DNA of 64,000 bases from the NCBI RefSeq assembly GCF_020080835.1, contig NC_058161.1, forward strand, positions 8,038,001 to 8,102,000, written 5' to 3'. Both the position numbers and the translations under genes were made by a program. Under the pieces are notes generated by a model that searched no databases, was not told the origin of the DNA, and saw only the letters and a list, made by a program, of their open reading frames with translations. The DNA comes from Cotesia glomerata (taxonomy: Eukaryota > Arthropoda > Insecta > Hymenoptera > Braconidae). Positions 47,211 to 59,534 of this stretch are shown one piece after another (the first letter of the stretch is position 1; each line of letters begins with the position of its first letter).

Positions 47211-49990
47211 TATTGAAAAGCGTATTAAACGTAGTTGCGCTTGAGCCGAGCTAAAACAAGTAAACGGTATTAAGTTGGATAAATAAAATTCAGTGGTTTG
47301 ATACTGTAATTAATAGCTCTACATGAGATGAATTGTTCATTGACGTATTATGTGCATATTATACTCAATAATCCTTCACTCATTTATATAACATTTCTTC
47401 TTACTCAATTAAATTGATCTGGATACAAATTTATTGGTGTGCGGCATTAATATCACAATCAACAACACCGCATTATATCATTTTAAAAATGCGTTATTAA
47501 CGTGTCTACCGATCATCTACACTGTATGTGCTTATTGTGTATCCAATATTGTGGTAATGCGATTGGTTATAATTCATAATGCTTCTGTATAATTAATGAA
47601 AATTTATTTACGATTCGGACTAGATAAGTAGCCATTGGATGATTTCAATTGTATTTAATTAATTGAAATTTTAAATATAGAGGGTTCTAGTTTGAAAATG
47701 AAAATAACACTAATATTTTATTTAACTATATTTCGAGTCGTATCGAATTTACAGTTGAAAATTATTTATTTAATATTTCCAAGCTGATTAATAGTAGACA
47801 TATTAAAATATTTTTTTTACACTTGCTTCAGTTACAAAACAGTTGTGACAAAATTTAAAAATAAATAACAATCAAATTTATAAAATTATTTTTGGCTAAT
47901 ATCGATCATTTTGCTCTAGTTATTTCACTAATTGATGCAATAAACGGAAAATAAAATAAAATTCTAAAGATATTTGGTTTCGAATTTTTATATTTAAGGA
48001 TTTGTTACAGATATATATTTCAATATTTATATAAATAATTTTGAAATATTAAACTTTACAAAATTTTAAATTATAGAGTTATTCTTGTGTTGAATTTTGA
48101 AGAACTACTTCTATATTATTTTGAAATTGAGCTAATACTAAACTATATATAAACTATAATATATATAAACCTATAATATATATATAAAACTATAATATAA
48201 TATTTATAATATAAACTATATATTTCAAAAAACTACTAGATTCAAGAAAAGTATTCTTAATATTAAATATCTTAGTGACCATAAATATATGTTATAACAA
48301 AACTTAAATTTTGTACCAAAGCGGTTCAACTCTAATGATATGTCATCCAACCGTCTTGCTACGAGAGTGACGAAAAAATTTTAAATTTTAATTTCAACTA
48401 AATCCTTATAAAAATTCTAAAATTCAGCTTTAAATGTATAAAATATCATTGAATAAATTTAGCTGAAAAAGGCTTACTCTCAAAGAAAATCTAAAATATC
48501 AGAACGTCTATCAGCAAAGAGTGTCCGACAAATATTTGGAAACTCTAAATTTAACATCTAAAAGCTTAGACTTTTATTAAAGGTCATAAAAATTTATTAG
48601 GTTACATTGAAGAGTCTATATTTTTTTTTATCGTTAACCATGCTATCGTAGAAAGGTTATAGGGTCTCTTGATCCCTTCCGCCGGGAAATTTCTCGCCAT
48701 CCTTAGAGTGCATATCGGAGTAATCAAGTGATATTCATACAAAAATACTTTCCTCAATGTTACCTTCCATATACACAATTTATGTACGTATATGATATAC
48801 ATACATACAAAATACTCATACATAGTATCCATACAGATGAAAATGTAGTCAGTCGATCGTCGTAGGAAATATTGAGGAGCATACAGAATAGGATTGAAAG
48901 CTTCGAACGAGCAACTCCTTAAGGTACTTCCTTTCTCGGTATATTCAACATTTCCTTCTAGTTATACGCTCTAACCTTTTTCGTGTACAGACTATTGAAG
49001 TTTAAGATAACAAGGTGTATTCCCCAAAGAGTAAGCAGCAATGCGGGAAATGCCAGTGGACTTGTGATGAAATGACTGCCAAAGGATACATATATCTGTA
49101 CTATAGAGTCTGTAGAATATATAATAACAGGAGTGTTGGTAGTAGTAGAAGTATTTCCATCACAAAGATAACATCTTTTGCGTACAATCAACACTTATCT
49201 TTGAAGGATGCTACTGAAATATGTATAATATACTAAATACTTAACACTAAAGACTTTTTTTGAGTGTTTTCAAGTCAAACAATATATACCTGTGAAAAAG
49301 TTTTCTGACATCTCTAATATTTATATTTATCAAATTTGGTCAATCAGGTGTTAATTGATGATAAAAAAGTAATTTTTCAATTATTTATTTTTTATAAAAT
49401 TTTTTACGTCAGTTAAAATGTCGTATTAAACAAGAATTAGTTTAATAGATGGTTAAGATAATAACTAATGTCAGATAAACTTTTCAAGATAGTAAGAAAA
49501 ATCATTTTTATTTTACAATTTAACCCTCCAAAACGACTTAGTCGTAGTATATTAATCTTAAGGCAGATGGGACACGTGTTATACACATTTAAATTATTAA
49601 ATTTGTTTAAATTCGAGTACGAAGTTATCCAGCCCGGATTCAATTCTAGATTGACATAGTGAAAATAAATTTGTAACAAAAATCTAGGACCCACCTCACG
49701 CGATGGGTCCTAGGACAACGTCACGTAATCATTGTCATCCCTTATTTATATTAGCCTTCATTAGTTGTCTCATTACGTAGTCATTGACTGGTTACTAATA
49801 CTTGTAGTTGTATAAATAAATATGAGTAGTATATATAAAATATATAGATCGATAGTCCAACATGAATTTCTTTTAAGTTTAAATATACATTAGAATTTAT
49901 TAGTTAATTACTTTCAATTATTCATTACGACAAAAAGAACAACTGATTTATCTGCAAATCCTAAATAAGGACATAACACGTTATTAAAAT
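47211..49990. other. No supported gene
   Basis: AT-rich DNA. A degenerate repeat of ACTATAATATATATAAA units lies at 48140-48235. Overlapping antisense frames at 49015-49236 and 49437-49694 are unrecognised. Confidence 0.4.
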
Positions 49991-49994
49991 TTAA

Positions 49995-50710
49995 GGGGTT
50001 AGGGGTAGTCAGGATTTTCAAAAAATTGATTTTTTTTTGCATTTTCTTTAAGTATAATATCTTAAAAATATTCTCTGAAAATTTGAAGTTAATCCGATAA
50101 TTACTTTTCGAGTTATTCGACAAATAACAAAGAGCGTATTACTGTACATGAATCTAATGTGAAACTTTAAATGCGTTTTTCTCAAAACTATGTTTTTTAA
50201 ACTGGTGACTACTGTAACTCGAAAACCGCTCGATAGATTTTAATGAAATTTATACAGCTTTTAGAATACATAATAAACTCGGGCCTGATCGAAGGATTTT
50301 TTTTTTCAAAAATTTCGATTTTTTATGACCAATTAACTGTTGATTTTTTCCCGAAAATCTAGAAAAAAATTTCCTGAGGCCGCCATTTTGTTAATTTTTG
50401 AAAAAAAAAAGCTTCGATCAGGCCCGAGATAATCTATTTATAGAACTAATTTTTTTTTATCCGATTGATTTTTGATGAATCTCCAAGGACTAATGATAGT
50501 CACCGCAAGGACATTTTTTTGGAACTGGGTCAACACAAACAGCTATGACGTTGGAAATTATAAATTTTTTTTTTCCAAATTTTCGTGACTTCAAGTCAAA
50601 ACATTGTGTAATAATGCCATATTATTACTTTTGTAAAATAATATAATTTAATAGCAAAAAAAATTACTGAAAATTCTCATTTTTTCGTGTCTCTGACTAC
50701 CCCTAACCCC
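49995..50710. mobile_element. 716-bp TIR element at TTAA, GGGGTTAGGGGTAGTCAG ends
   Basis: Inverted ends GGGGTTAGGGGTAGTCAG and CTGACTACCCCTAACCCC sit between TTAA (49991-49994) and TTAA (50711-50714). TTAA duplication is the hallmark of piggyBac-type insertion. A second inner inverted pair (GGGCCTGATCGAAGG / CTTCGATCAGGCCC) lies near 50281 and 50411. Non-autonomous. Confidence 0.85.
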
Positions 50711-50964
50711 TTAAGTAAGATATTTCAAGTTCTCTTTCGACTCCAACTTTAATAAAACAAAAAAGTGATGAAATTTTGAGTTAAGGATTATACTGACAAA
50801 AGTTAATTTTGTAGATTGATCATGTATGACTAGGGAGAGAAAAGGGAACAGGACACAAAAAATAACTATTAGAATAAAATCACTCATATATATATAGCAA
50901 AAAGTTGAAATGATTCTTAGTATTCAAGTTACAATCACTAATTTTAAGATTACACTTTATTTTT

Positions 50965-51262
50965 TTATTCACTAATATGATATCTCAATCCAGCCTTTTG
51001 AAGGCTCAAGTATGTAGACAAGTTAGTGGCATATCTATGGCTGTAGAACTTTATATTATTCTTGCCTTTGGTTCGTCCAAGTACTTCAACTTCTGCTTCA
51101 TTTTCGCCTACTTGTATCCTTAGTCTTTGCCTTTTATTTGGTTTCCCACGATCGTTGCATCGAAATGAAAACCCCTTGAGGCAAGATCAAGTGGCTTTGC
51201 CGTAACTCTTGTGCTAGAAAATCTACCATAATCTGAATATGCATTACGTCACAAGAATCTGG
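50965..51262 (-). CDS. Candidate host exon(s), unidentified, frame change
   Basis: Two coding-like minus-strand frames adjoin. The upstream one (about 51262-51120) reads AYSDYGRFSSTRVTAKPLDL, continues to SRGFHFDATIVGNQIKGKD and stops. The downstream one (51186-50965) includes RLRIQVGENEAEVEVLGRTK and KNNIKFYSHRYATNLSTYLS and ends at TAA 50965-50967. Both have balanced, charged composition unlike neighbouring frames. They would need a splice or a frameshift to join. Nothing is recognised. They may be a decayed gene or TE piece, or chance. Confidence 0.25.
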
Positions 51263-51269
51263 AGATCAT

Positions 51270-51962
51270 TATTATGTAGTAGCGGCTATAGTTATTATAC
51301 AGAGTAAATTTTATAAACTTTATTTTTTTATGTTTTTTTCCTTAACATAGATTTTTTTGTTTTCATTTTCAATTTCTAGTGAGTAATTTTTTTATTTCAG
51401 AGGTCTTTCTTTTTATTGCGTGGTTTTTGTATACATGTCATAAATTGTAAGCTTGAGAATTTCCGAGGTTTTCTTACTTCGTAAATGTTTAAAATAATAT
51501 TCGTACTTTGTAGATAAAGATATTTATGTTGACATTGTTGAAATATTTCCAACTTGAGGATAACAAATGTAAGGATTAAATTACGAAAAATGAAAGACAT
51601 CAAAACTTAAAGTAGTCAATGTTTTTAAGTTTAATTTAATTAAAAATACACTTCAAGTTGTTAAGTTTGCTGCGTTAGACTGTGAAAGTTCAACTGTTAC
51701 GAATTTCAAGAAGTTAATAGAAACAGCGATTCGCGAAGCGTCCTTGATTGTACGTTATTCTCAAATTGTCAAGATCAAAAAATTTTTCATATGTCAATCA
51801 TTTCACGATATTTATAATAAGCTTGTAGAAATTCTCAAAATTTATCGATCAATCCAGACTTTGCATATCTCAAAGCATTCTCGACTTTTTATTGGGTGTT
51901 TAAAAAATGTTCATAATTGTGTCACGTTTTGATGTTACAAGCTGTGAATATTTTTTGAACCA
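51270..51962. other. No supported gene
   Basis: AT-rich DNA with short unrecognised frames (51397-51603, 51744-51932). Confidence 0.45.
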
Positions 51963-53031
51963 TCCACAGATTCGGTAGAATCTGGCGCCAAGGTCCGTTC
52001 AAAAATCCCGTTGTAAACGGAGCGCCAGACTACCGACTGTGTTTACTGTAAGCAGAACGGTATTTCGAGGTTGCAAAATTTTATTTAATTATATGGTTCT
52101 CCTTTTTCCAAAATGATATATTATAAAAGTAATTTATACTTTATTTTACTGATATTAATTAATTATAATCAATTATAACACTTAATTCACTTAAAATTAT
52201 TAAATTTTATCAGCACAAACTATAGTAAGCCCAGAAATTTCGATCCTGACTTTTTTTCGATGGGGAATGGTGACCGCCACAGACTAGATAAAATGAATAT
52301 GTGTAGTAATCCTCCTATAGATAAGCAACTACAGTTAAAAAAAGTAATTCACAGCTTACATTTACGGCCGCCAGGGCGCACTGGAATTACATCTACATAA
52401 ACTGTAGCTTCAAGGGGATAGTTTGCAGTAAAAAATGCAGTCAACACGAGATTTAAGTTGGTACCAATTGTAAATTTTCATTATAATTACAAAAAATACT
52501 AAAATCCGAACAAAAACAGTTTCACTGTAAAAAAAGTCGCGCCAAGTCCACATTCATGAGACTATTAGGAAAAAAAAAATTTTTTTTTTCTTTACTAAAA
52601 GATACAAAATAACAAAATTAAAAAATCCAAGTAACCGATATGATTGTTTATGATTTTCGGAAATTAAAAAAAATTTTATTGTAAATTTAAAAATTAAAAA
52701 AAAAATTTTAGAACGTACTTGGTGTGCGTCATTGTGTATTTCAATTTTTTTAAAGTCCTAGTAAATAGATTTTACGAATTTCATTAAAAGTAAAATATTT
52801 TGCAACCGCGCACACTAAATACGTTCTAAAACTTTTTTTTTAATTTTTAAATTTACAATAAAATTTTTTTTAATTTCCGAAAATCATAAACAATCATATC
52901 GGTTACTTGGATTTTTTAATTTTTTTATTTTGTATCTTTTTGTAAAGAAAAAAAAAAATTTTTTTTTCCTAATAGTCTTATGAATGTGGACTTGGCGCGA
53001 CTTTTTTATAGTGAAACTGTTTTTGTTCGGA
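51963..53031 (-). mobile_element. Helitron-like element, copy A (1069 bp)
   Basis: Read on the minus strand it starts TCCGAACAAAAACAGTTTCA, immediately enters a ~525-bp palindrome (52507-53031), runs through an AT-rich body and ends with a hairpin CAGATTC-GGTA-GAATCTG (on the plus strand) plus a few bases. Flanking bases are A at 51962 and T at 53032, with no target duplication. It is the inverted sister of the element at 53911-60149. The right flank (TTTTTTTTACACGGGTA) looks like the end of a foldback element of the 54456 type, so this copy landed in one. Confidence 0.65.
52507..53031. repeat. 525-bp palindrome within copy A
   Basis: Arms TCCGAACAAAAACAG...GTCGCGCCAAGTCCAC and GTGGACTTGGCGCGAC...CTGTTTTTGTTCGGA pair almost base for base. 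Poly-A/T stretches interrupt both arms symmetrically. Confidence 0.9.
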
Positions 53032-53910
53032 TTTTTTTTACACGGGTAGGTTCACACAGAAATAAACGTAATTAACATAATATTTTGCTCAATATTATAA
53101 TGTGAAAATGAGTCAATTCGAAACTTTTCAAAACTAAAAAAAAATTATTAATCACAGTGTGAATCATTCAATATTGAGTTTCTGGCAGTGATAAAAAATA
53201 CGGTATTATAAATTATGAACGTGAAAAAACTCATCCAACTATTCATCGGAGGTTTGAGTATTCTATTGAGTGCACCCTTCAGCTGAATACAGTCAAAGAT
53301 TGGCAGATAATCAAGCTAACTCACTCCCGATAAATTCGAATTTTACCCGCTGCATTGCATAAATCCGTCACTTTTAAAGCAAAAAAAAAAAAAAAAAAAA
53401 AAGAGAAGATTCAAAGTAACTCAATATCGAGCCAATTACATTGCCTAGTTCAATTTTATTTTTTCCTACGAGAAATTATTGACTTGCGTAAAATATATAC
53501 TCAGTAGACATATTTATATTCATATAAATTTACGAGATAATTTATTTAGCATTTAAATAATATCAGTCACACCTGACTATTAGAGCGTCGATTATGTGAA
53601 ACTGAATATAAGCTTTTGATAGTCCATAAGCTTGAATTTCTAATAATAGGTATCCGATATCTAATTTCTGGTAAGTTAACATCGATAAAATACAGAATGT
53701 CCCAGAAGTAACGGACGCCATTGTAGCATCTGATAAACAAAATAATTCTGAGACGAAAAGTCCTTAGCCATTTTTTAATCAGACGCATAGATAATTAATT
53801 ATTAATTAAAATAACGTCCTTCTATGCGTTAGAGAGAAAGAGAGAGAGCACTAGTGTCAAGTCAAATGCGTTCCAACGAAGTCGCTTGCACGTGTGAATG
53901 TGTAAGTAAA

Positions 53911-54434
53911 TCCGAACAAAAACAGTTTCACTGTAAAAAAATCACGCCAAGTCCACGTTCATAAGACTATTAAGAAAAAAAAATTTTATTTCTTTACAAA
54001 AAGATATAAAATAAAAAATTAAAAAATCCGAGTAACCGATATGGTTGTATATGATTTTCAGAAATTAAAAAAAATTTTGTTGTAAATTTAAAAATTAAAA
54101 GAAACAATTTTGGAACGTATTTAGTGTGCGTGGTTACGAAAAATTTCACTTTTTATGAAATTCCTAAAATCTATCTACTAGGACTTTTAAAAAAAATTGA
54201 AGTACACAATGACGCACACCAAGTACGTTCTAAAATTGTTTCTTTTAATTTTTAAATTTACAGCAAATTTTTTTTTAATTTCCGAAAATCATATACAACC
54301 ATATCGGTTACTTGGATTTTTTAATTTTTTATTTTATATCTTTTTGTAAAGAAATAAAATTTTTTTTTCTTAATAGTCTTATGAACGTGGACTTGGCGGG
54401 ATTTTTTTACAGTGAAACTGTTTTTGTTCGGATT
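53911..54434. repeat. 524-bp palindrome within copy B
   Basis: Same palindrome as in copy A, arms TCCGAACAAAAACAG and CTGTTTTTGTTCGGA. Confidence 0.9.
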
Positions 54435-54455
54435 TCAGTATTTTTTGTAATTATA

Positions 54456-55665
54456 CCCGTGTAAAAAAAATTTGTTCCTAAGGAATGCCTCAGGAATCCC
54501 GCATCAGGAACGTCCCGCTCGTGAGACGGACAGGAACTATGAGCGGACGATTGACGGGACATATTAAAATATCGGAAGTAGCCGAAAAAGCCTTGAAAAC
54601 CTGAAAATGATCTACGAGATAATTCAGGGTAGTTTCAGGTTTTTCTTCAGAATATAAAAAATTATAAAAGTGCCGCGGAAATTCCTGCAAATAACCTGAG
54701 GTTGAGTTTAGGATAGTTTCAAATAATTTTGCAGAATACAAAATTAATAATAGCACCGCTGAAATCCCTGTAAATGACCAAAGGACTAATTCGAGGTAGT
54801 TTCAGGTTCTTTTGCGAGATGCAAAAACGATAAAAGTACCGCTGAAAGTCCTGCAAATGACCTGTGGAATAATTAAAGGAAGTTTCAGGTTCTTCTTCGG
54901 AATATAAGAAATTATAGAAGTACCGCTGAAAGTCCTGTAAATGACCTGAAGAAAAATTTAGGATAGTTGCCGGTTCATCTGTAGTATAAAAAAAATAAGT
55001 AAAGTACCGCTACCATTCTTGCAGATGATCTCGGGGATAATTTAGGGGAGTTTCAGGTTCTTTTACGGGATACAAAAATGATAAAAGTACCGTTGAAAAA
55101 CCTGGAAATGACCTGTGGGATAATTTAAAGGAGTTTCGGGTTTTTCTTCGGACTATAAAAAATTATAAAAGTGTCGCTAAAATTATAACTTAAGTTATTT
55201 TTATTTATACCAGAGATGAACCGGTAACTATCCTCAATTTTACTTAGAGTTATTTGTAGGAATTTCAGCGGCACTTCTATAATTTTTTATATTCTGAAAA
55301 AGAACCTGAAACACCATTTGCAGGACTTGAATTAGCCCTTAGGCCATTTATAGGGATTTCAGTGGTGCTATTATTACTTTTGTATTCCGCAAAAGTACTT
55401 AAAACTATCCTAAACTTAGCCTCAGGTTATTTGCAGGAATTTCCGCGGCACTTTTATAATTTTTTATATTCCGAAAAAACACCTGAAACTACTCTGAATT
55501 TTCTCGTAGATCATTTTCAGGTTTTCAAGACTCGTTCGGCTACTTTCAATATTTTAATATGTCCCGTCAATCTTCCGTTCATAGTTCCTGTCCGTCTCAC
55601 GAGCGGGACGTTCCTGATGCGGGATTCCTGAGGCATCCCTTAGGAACAAATTTTTTTTACACGGG
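54456..55665. mobile_element. 1210-bp foldback element with 84-bp tandem units
   Basis: Ends CCCGTGTAAAAAAAATTTG and CAAATTTTTTTTACACGGG are flanked by TA. Copy A retains the uninterrupted text (GTAATTATAATG), so TA duplication is shown. The left part consists of about seven ~84-bp units, each with a TACCGCTGAAAGTCCTG-type core and TTTCAGGTTCTTC. The right part repeats them in inverted order. This is classic foldback architecture. Mirrored frames (54490-54756 minus, 55362-55631 plus) are fortuitous. Confidence 0.85.
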
Positions 55666-55832
55666 TAATAAAAATTGACAATTTTAATTTAATACATTTC
55701 CGGTGGCAAACTATCCCCTTTAAGCTATAGTTCATGTAAAAGTTATTCTTGCGCTGCCTGGCGTGTGTAATTGCAAGCTGTCAAATATCTTTTTTTCACT
55801 GTAGTTTCCCATCTATTATGCTAACAGCTGTA

Positions 55833-56639
55833 ATGCGATGTCTGTCATCTCAAAAACAGGTGCTAAAACAGATCCCGAGTTTAACAAGTGACTTAAAAAT
55901 GATGTCAACAAAAATCGATAATCTTGGGGAGCGCATGAATAGCCTACAAGATGAACAGGCTAAAGCTAAAGAAAATTTGGTTAAATTAAACAATAATGTA
56001 AATTCAAATTCCAAGCAAATTACTGACGTCACCATGGAACTTGAAACTCTTAAGAAGGAGTCGATAAATCTGGCTAAATCGTTAACAAATGTTCTACAAT
56101 CTTCAACTTGAACGACTTCAGAATTGGTACTTTCAGGCATATCAGATTCAGTTGCGACGGGATTGGCACCGAAGGAAATCGTATTGAATGTATTTCAATC
56201 TCTTAATCTGTCTCAATTAAATTCTGACATACTCACCATAAGAAAAGTTGATAAAAAATCTGCTTCTACTGTCAGTAGCATTAATAGTAGTAATAGTAGA
56301 AATGTCACTAATAACAGGCCTGTATTTCATACTTATATTCTTAAAATGATATCACCTCAAGTACGTGACCATATTATAGATACTAAAAAAAAGTATAAAA
56401 CTTTACCAGTAAAAAACGTTTTTCCAAATATAGTAAGTGATTCCTTTAGAGGAAATATTTACTTAAACGAATTCTTACATCCAGAAGTTTACAAACTATT
56501 GCTTAGTACTAAGTTGAAAGCTAAAAACTTAATGTTCAAGTATGTTTGAGTGCAAAATAGTACTATTTTTGTTAAAAAAGATGATAAATCTGCTAAAATC
56601 AAAATCTGTTCTGATGAAGATTTAACTAAACTTGATTAA
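55833..56639 (+). pseudogene. LINE ORF1 (coiled coil, RNA-binding type), two stops
   Basis: One frame from ATG 55833 to TAA 56637-56639, broken by TGA at 56109-56111 and TGA at 56547-56549. The first ~90 codons are a heptad-rich coiled coil (KMMSTKIDNLGERMNSLQDE) as used for ORF1p multimerisation. The second half, with VFHTYILKMISPQVRDHII and a basic region, resembles the RNA-binding/C-terminal domain of LINE ORF1 proteins. ORF1p normally coats the element RNA. The two stops make this copy unlikely to work. Sequence upstream of 55820 in the same frame is host DNA, so the true ORF1 start may have been lost by 5' truncation. Confidence 0.75.
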
Positions 56640-59534
56640 CGCCACATTGATTTAACTGAAACAAGTACCTGTAATTCAAATTCATTAAAATTATTAAGTC
56701 TAAATGTAAATAGTTTAAATAGTAATATTACTCAATTGTTAAATTTAGTTGCTGAGATTCAACCGCATATAATTTCACTAACCGAGACTTGGCTTAAACC
56801 TGCCCATGATAATACTCTTTTCAATCTTAATAACTATACAATTTTTAGAAGAGATCAAACTTTAACTCACTCAGACACTGGTCGTCTTTTAAAAGGTGGG
56901 GGTGTTGCGTGCTTGATTCACAATTCGTTAAAAGCTAATATACTTTATGTATCTATCTCGGATCAGCTCAATGAACCAGAATTTTTGATAGTTGATGTTA
57001 TCTCAACTAGCGGCTCTCACATATTACTGTCAGTTATTTATAGAAGACCGGCAGGAAACCTTCTAAATAAATTCTTCGATATTCACTCTAACTTCGCGAT
57101 AAACTTTAAAAATTTTATTATTACAGGAGATCTAAATTGTGATTTACTTGACTCATATTATACTTCTAATCATTTAAAGACTTCTATTTCAGAATTGTCA
57201 ATCCATTGCGTTCCCTATGGCTCATCTCATCATGTTAAAAATAAAGACTCTTGGTTGGATGTTGTATTATTAGATAATAAAAGTAAACAAGGCTTGTTCT
57301 ATAAATCTGATCAACCCTTCATCAATGGTCATGATTATTTGTTCTGTGAATATATTATCGAAACTCCAAAACATAACGAAAAATGGGTAACTTATCGTCG
57401 TTTCTCTAACGCAAACACCATTGCCTTATCGAACTCTCTCATGCGCTCACTAAATATAGGAAGAGATTCTCTACATAACTCTGATCCTAATGAGTTGTTA
57501 GATATTTTTAATTCTAATGTTTCAGCTGTCCTTGATAAATTCGCGCCACTACATTCACGTAAAGTTGGGCGACCTACAACTCCCTGGTTAACCAAAGTTT
57601 TAAAGAACAAATGCAAGGAACGCGATGCCCTGTATAAAAAAGCGAAAAGAAACAATAATACAAATCTCTTTCTACTTTTTAAAATTAAAAGAAGAGAACT
57701 GAAACATGAACTAAAGAGTGCTCGTGAAAACTATCTTAAGAGCTCACTGTCTTCTCTGCCTTGTGGAACTCAAGTTTGGAGCAAGTTAAAACATCTAGGC
57801 TTAGTAAAACGCACGTCATCCTCTTCCTTAAACCATTTCGAACCATTGGAACTCAATGACCACTTTGCGAACATGGTGCGTCGACATCCGGCATGTGATC
57901 AACAATTTTTAAATTCCCCTTCTCTTTTTCTCAACAGTAAAGTAAATTGTTCCTTCACTTGGTCGGAAATAGATATTGTTGACGTAACTAAAGCCCTACA
58001 GTTAACCCTCCAGAAATCTAAAGGTAAAAGTCCGGATGGGCTTGATCTACGTTGGTTAAAAAACCATTTTCCTCAAATCTCCATTTTTCTAACTGCTCTT
58101 TTTAATCGCTCTCTTGAAACTGGTATTTTCCCCCAAGCATGGAAAGAAATTTTTATTATACCGCTCAATAAACAAAATCCACCCAAATCACTATCAGACA
58201 CACGCCCCATAGCAAATACTTCTCATCTGAACAAAGTATTTGAGAGAATAATTGCAAACCAAGTCGTAAACTATTTAGAGAACAATGAGTTGCTTGACAA
58301 ATACCAATCTGGTTTTCGGAAGCATCATGGCACTCAATCTGCTTTATTAAAACTTACTGAGGACATCAGGCGCGCAATGGATGAAGACAAACTGACTATA
58401 TTAGTCTTATTTGACTTAACAAAAGCCTTTGATTATGTAGATCATAAGGTCATACTGAGCACACTTGTTGAACTTGGTTTTCCGTTTGAAACTATAAGTT
58501 GGTTCTTTTCTTTTTTAACAAATCGTTCACAATCAGTTATCAATGATATGGGAGAACCTGTAAAATTTCTTTAAACTACCTCAGGAGTTCCGCAAGGCTC
58601 AGTTCTTGGACCGATATTGTTTTTGATAGTTATGAACTCGGTAGCTAAGCGTCTAATGTACTCTAAATATGGGCTATTTGCCGACGATAAATTTATTTAC
58701 CTACACTTTTATAACTATCAAATACAAGAAGCAATTAGGCAGATAACTTTAGATGCCCAAGCTGTCGCGGATTGGACAAGGGAAAATGGCCTGCAATTGA
58801 ATTTGCTAAAAACTAAGGCTATGTTATTTGGCTCTAGTCGTAAATTGAAAAATCTACAGAGTGATATACCTCAAATAGTAATCGACGGAATATCGCTACC
58901 TTATATCGAATCAACCAAGTGTCTGGGTCTCTATTTATCTAATAATTTATCTTCGAATTTACACGTCTCGAAAACTGTAAGCAAAATAAACTCAGCTTTA
59001 TATACCCTTAAAGTAAAGAAAAATATTTACACTAAAGATATTAGGAGGTTATTAATCTCAGCAACGATATTACCACTTATTGATTATTGCTCTATTGTTT
59101 TAACAAACGCAACTGCTGAGGACAATTCTAAGCTGCAGCGTGCACTAAACTCAGCAATTCGTTTTATTTACAACCTAAAGCGGGACGAGCATATTACACC
59201 ATTTAGGCGTGAGCTTGGATGGCTATCCATAAGTAAACGTCGAATCTATTTCTTAGCATGTTACTTTTATAAACTGTTAAGCATAGGCCAACCTCTTTAC
59301 TTGCGTGAGTTATTTATTGAAGACTTAGATACTAGACGCTCTGAAAGACTGGCAGCAAAAAGGAATTTTATAAATTTTAAAGTACCAAATTTTACCTCGA
59401 CTGTTTATGAATCTTCTTTTGTTGTTAGCTGCATTCGTCTTTGGAAAGAGTTGTCAGAGGATCTAGTCAAAGCGCCTAGTATTGATATTTTTAAGAATAA
59501 AACCTTTCGTTACCTCTTCGAACTTGATATTTAA
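56640..59534 (+). pseudogene. LINE ORF2: AP endonuclease + reverse transcriptase, one stop
   Basis: Begins in the same frame directly after the ORF1 stop, with no ATG before conserved sequence (LNVNSLNSNITQLL). It runs 965 codons to TAA 59532-59534, broken only by TAA at 58572-58574. Numbering from 56640: endonuclease ETW near 49, GDLN near 163, SWLD near 204, and GHD near 230 where SDH is usual. Reverse transcriptase: FDLTKAFDYVDH near 591, then after the stop SGVPQGSVLGPILF and GLFADD (catalytic FADD near 680). The C-terminal RFIYNLKRDEHITPF and PLYLRELF are typical of the CR1 group. The enzyme nicks DNA and copies the element RNA. Dead here unless the stop is bypassed. Confidence 0.9.
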
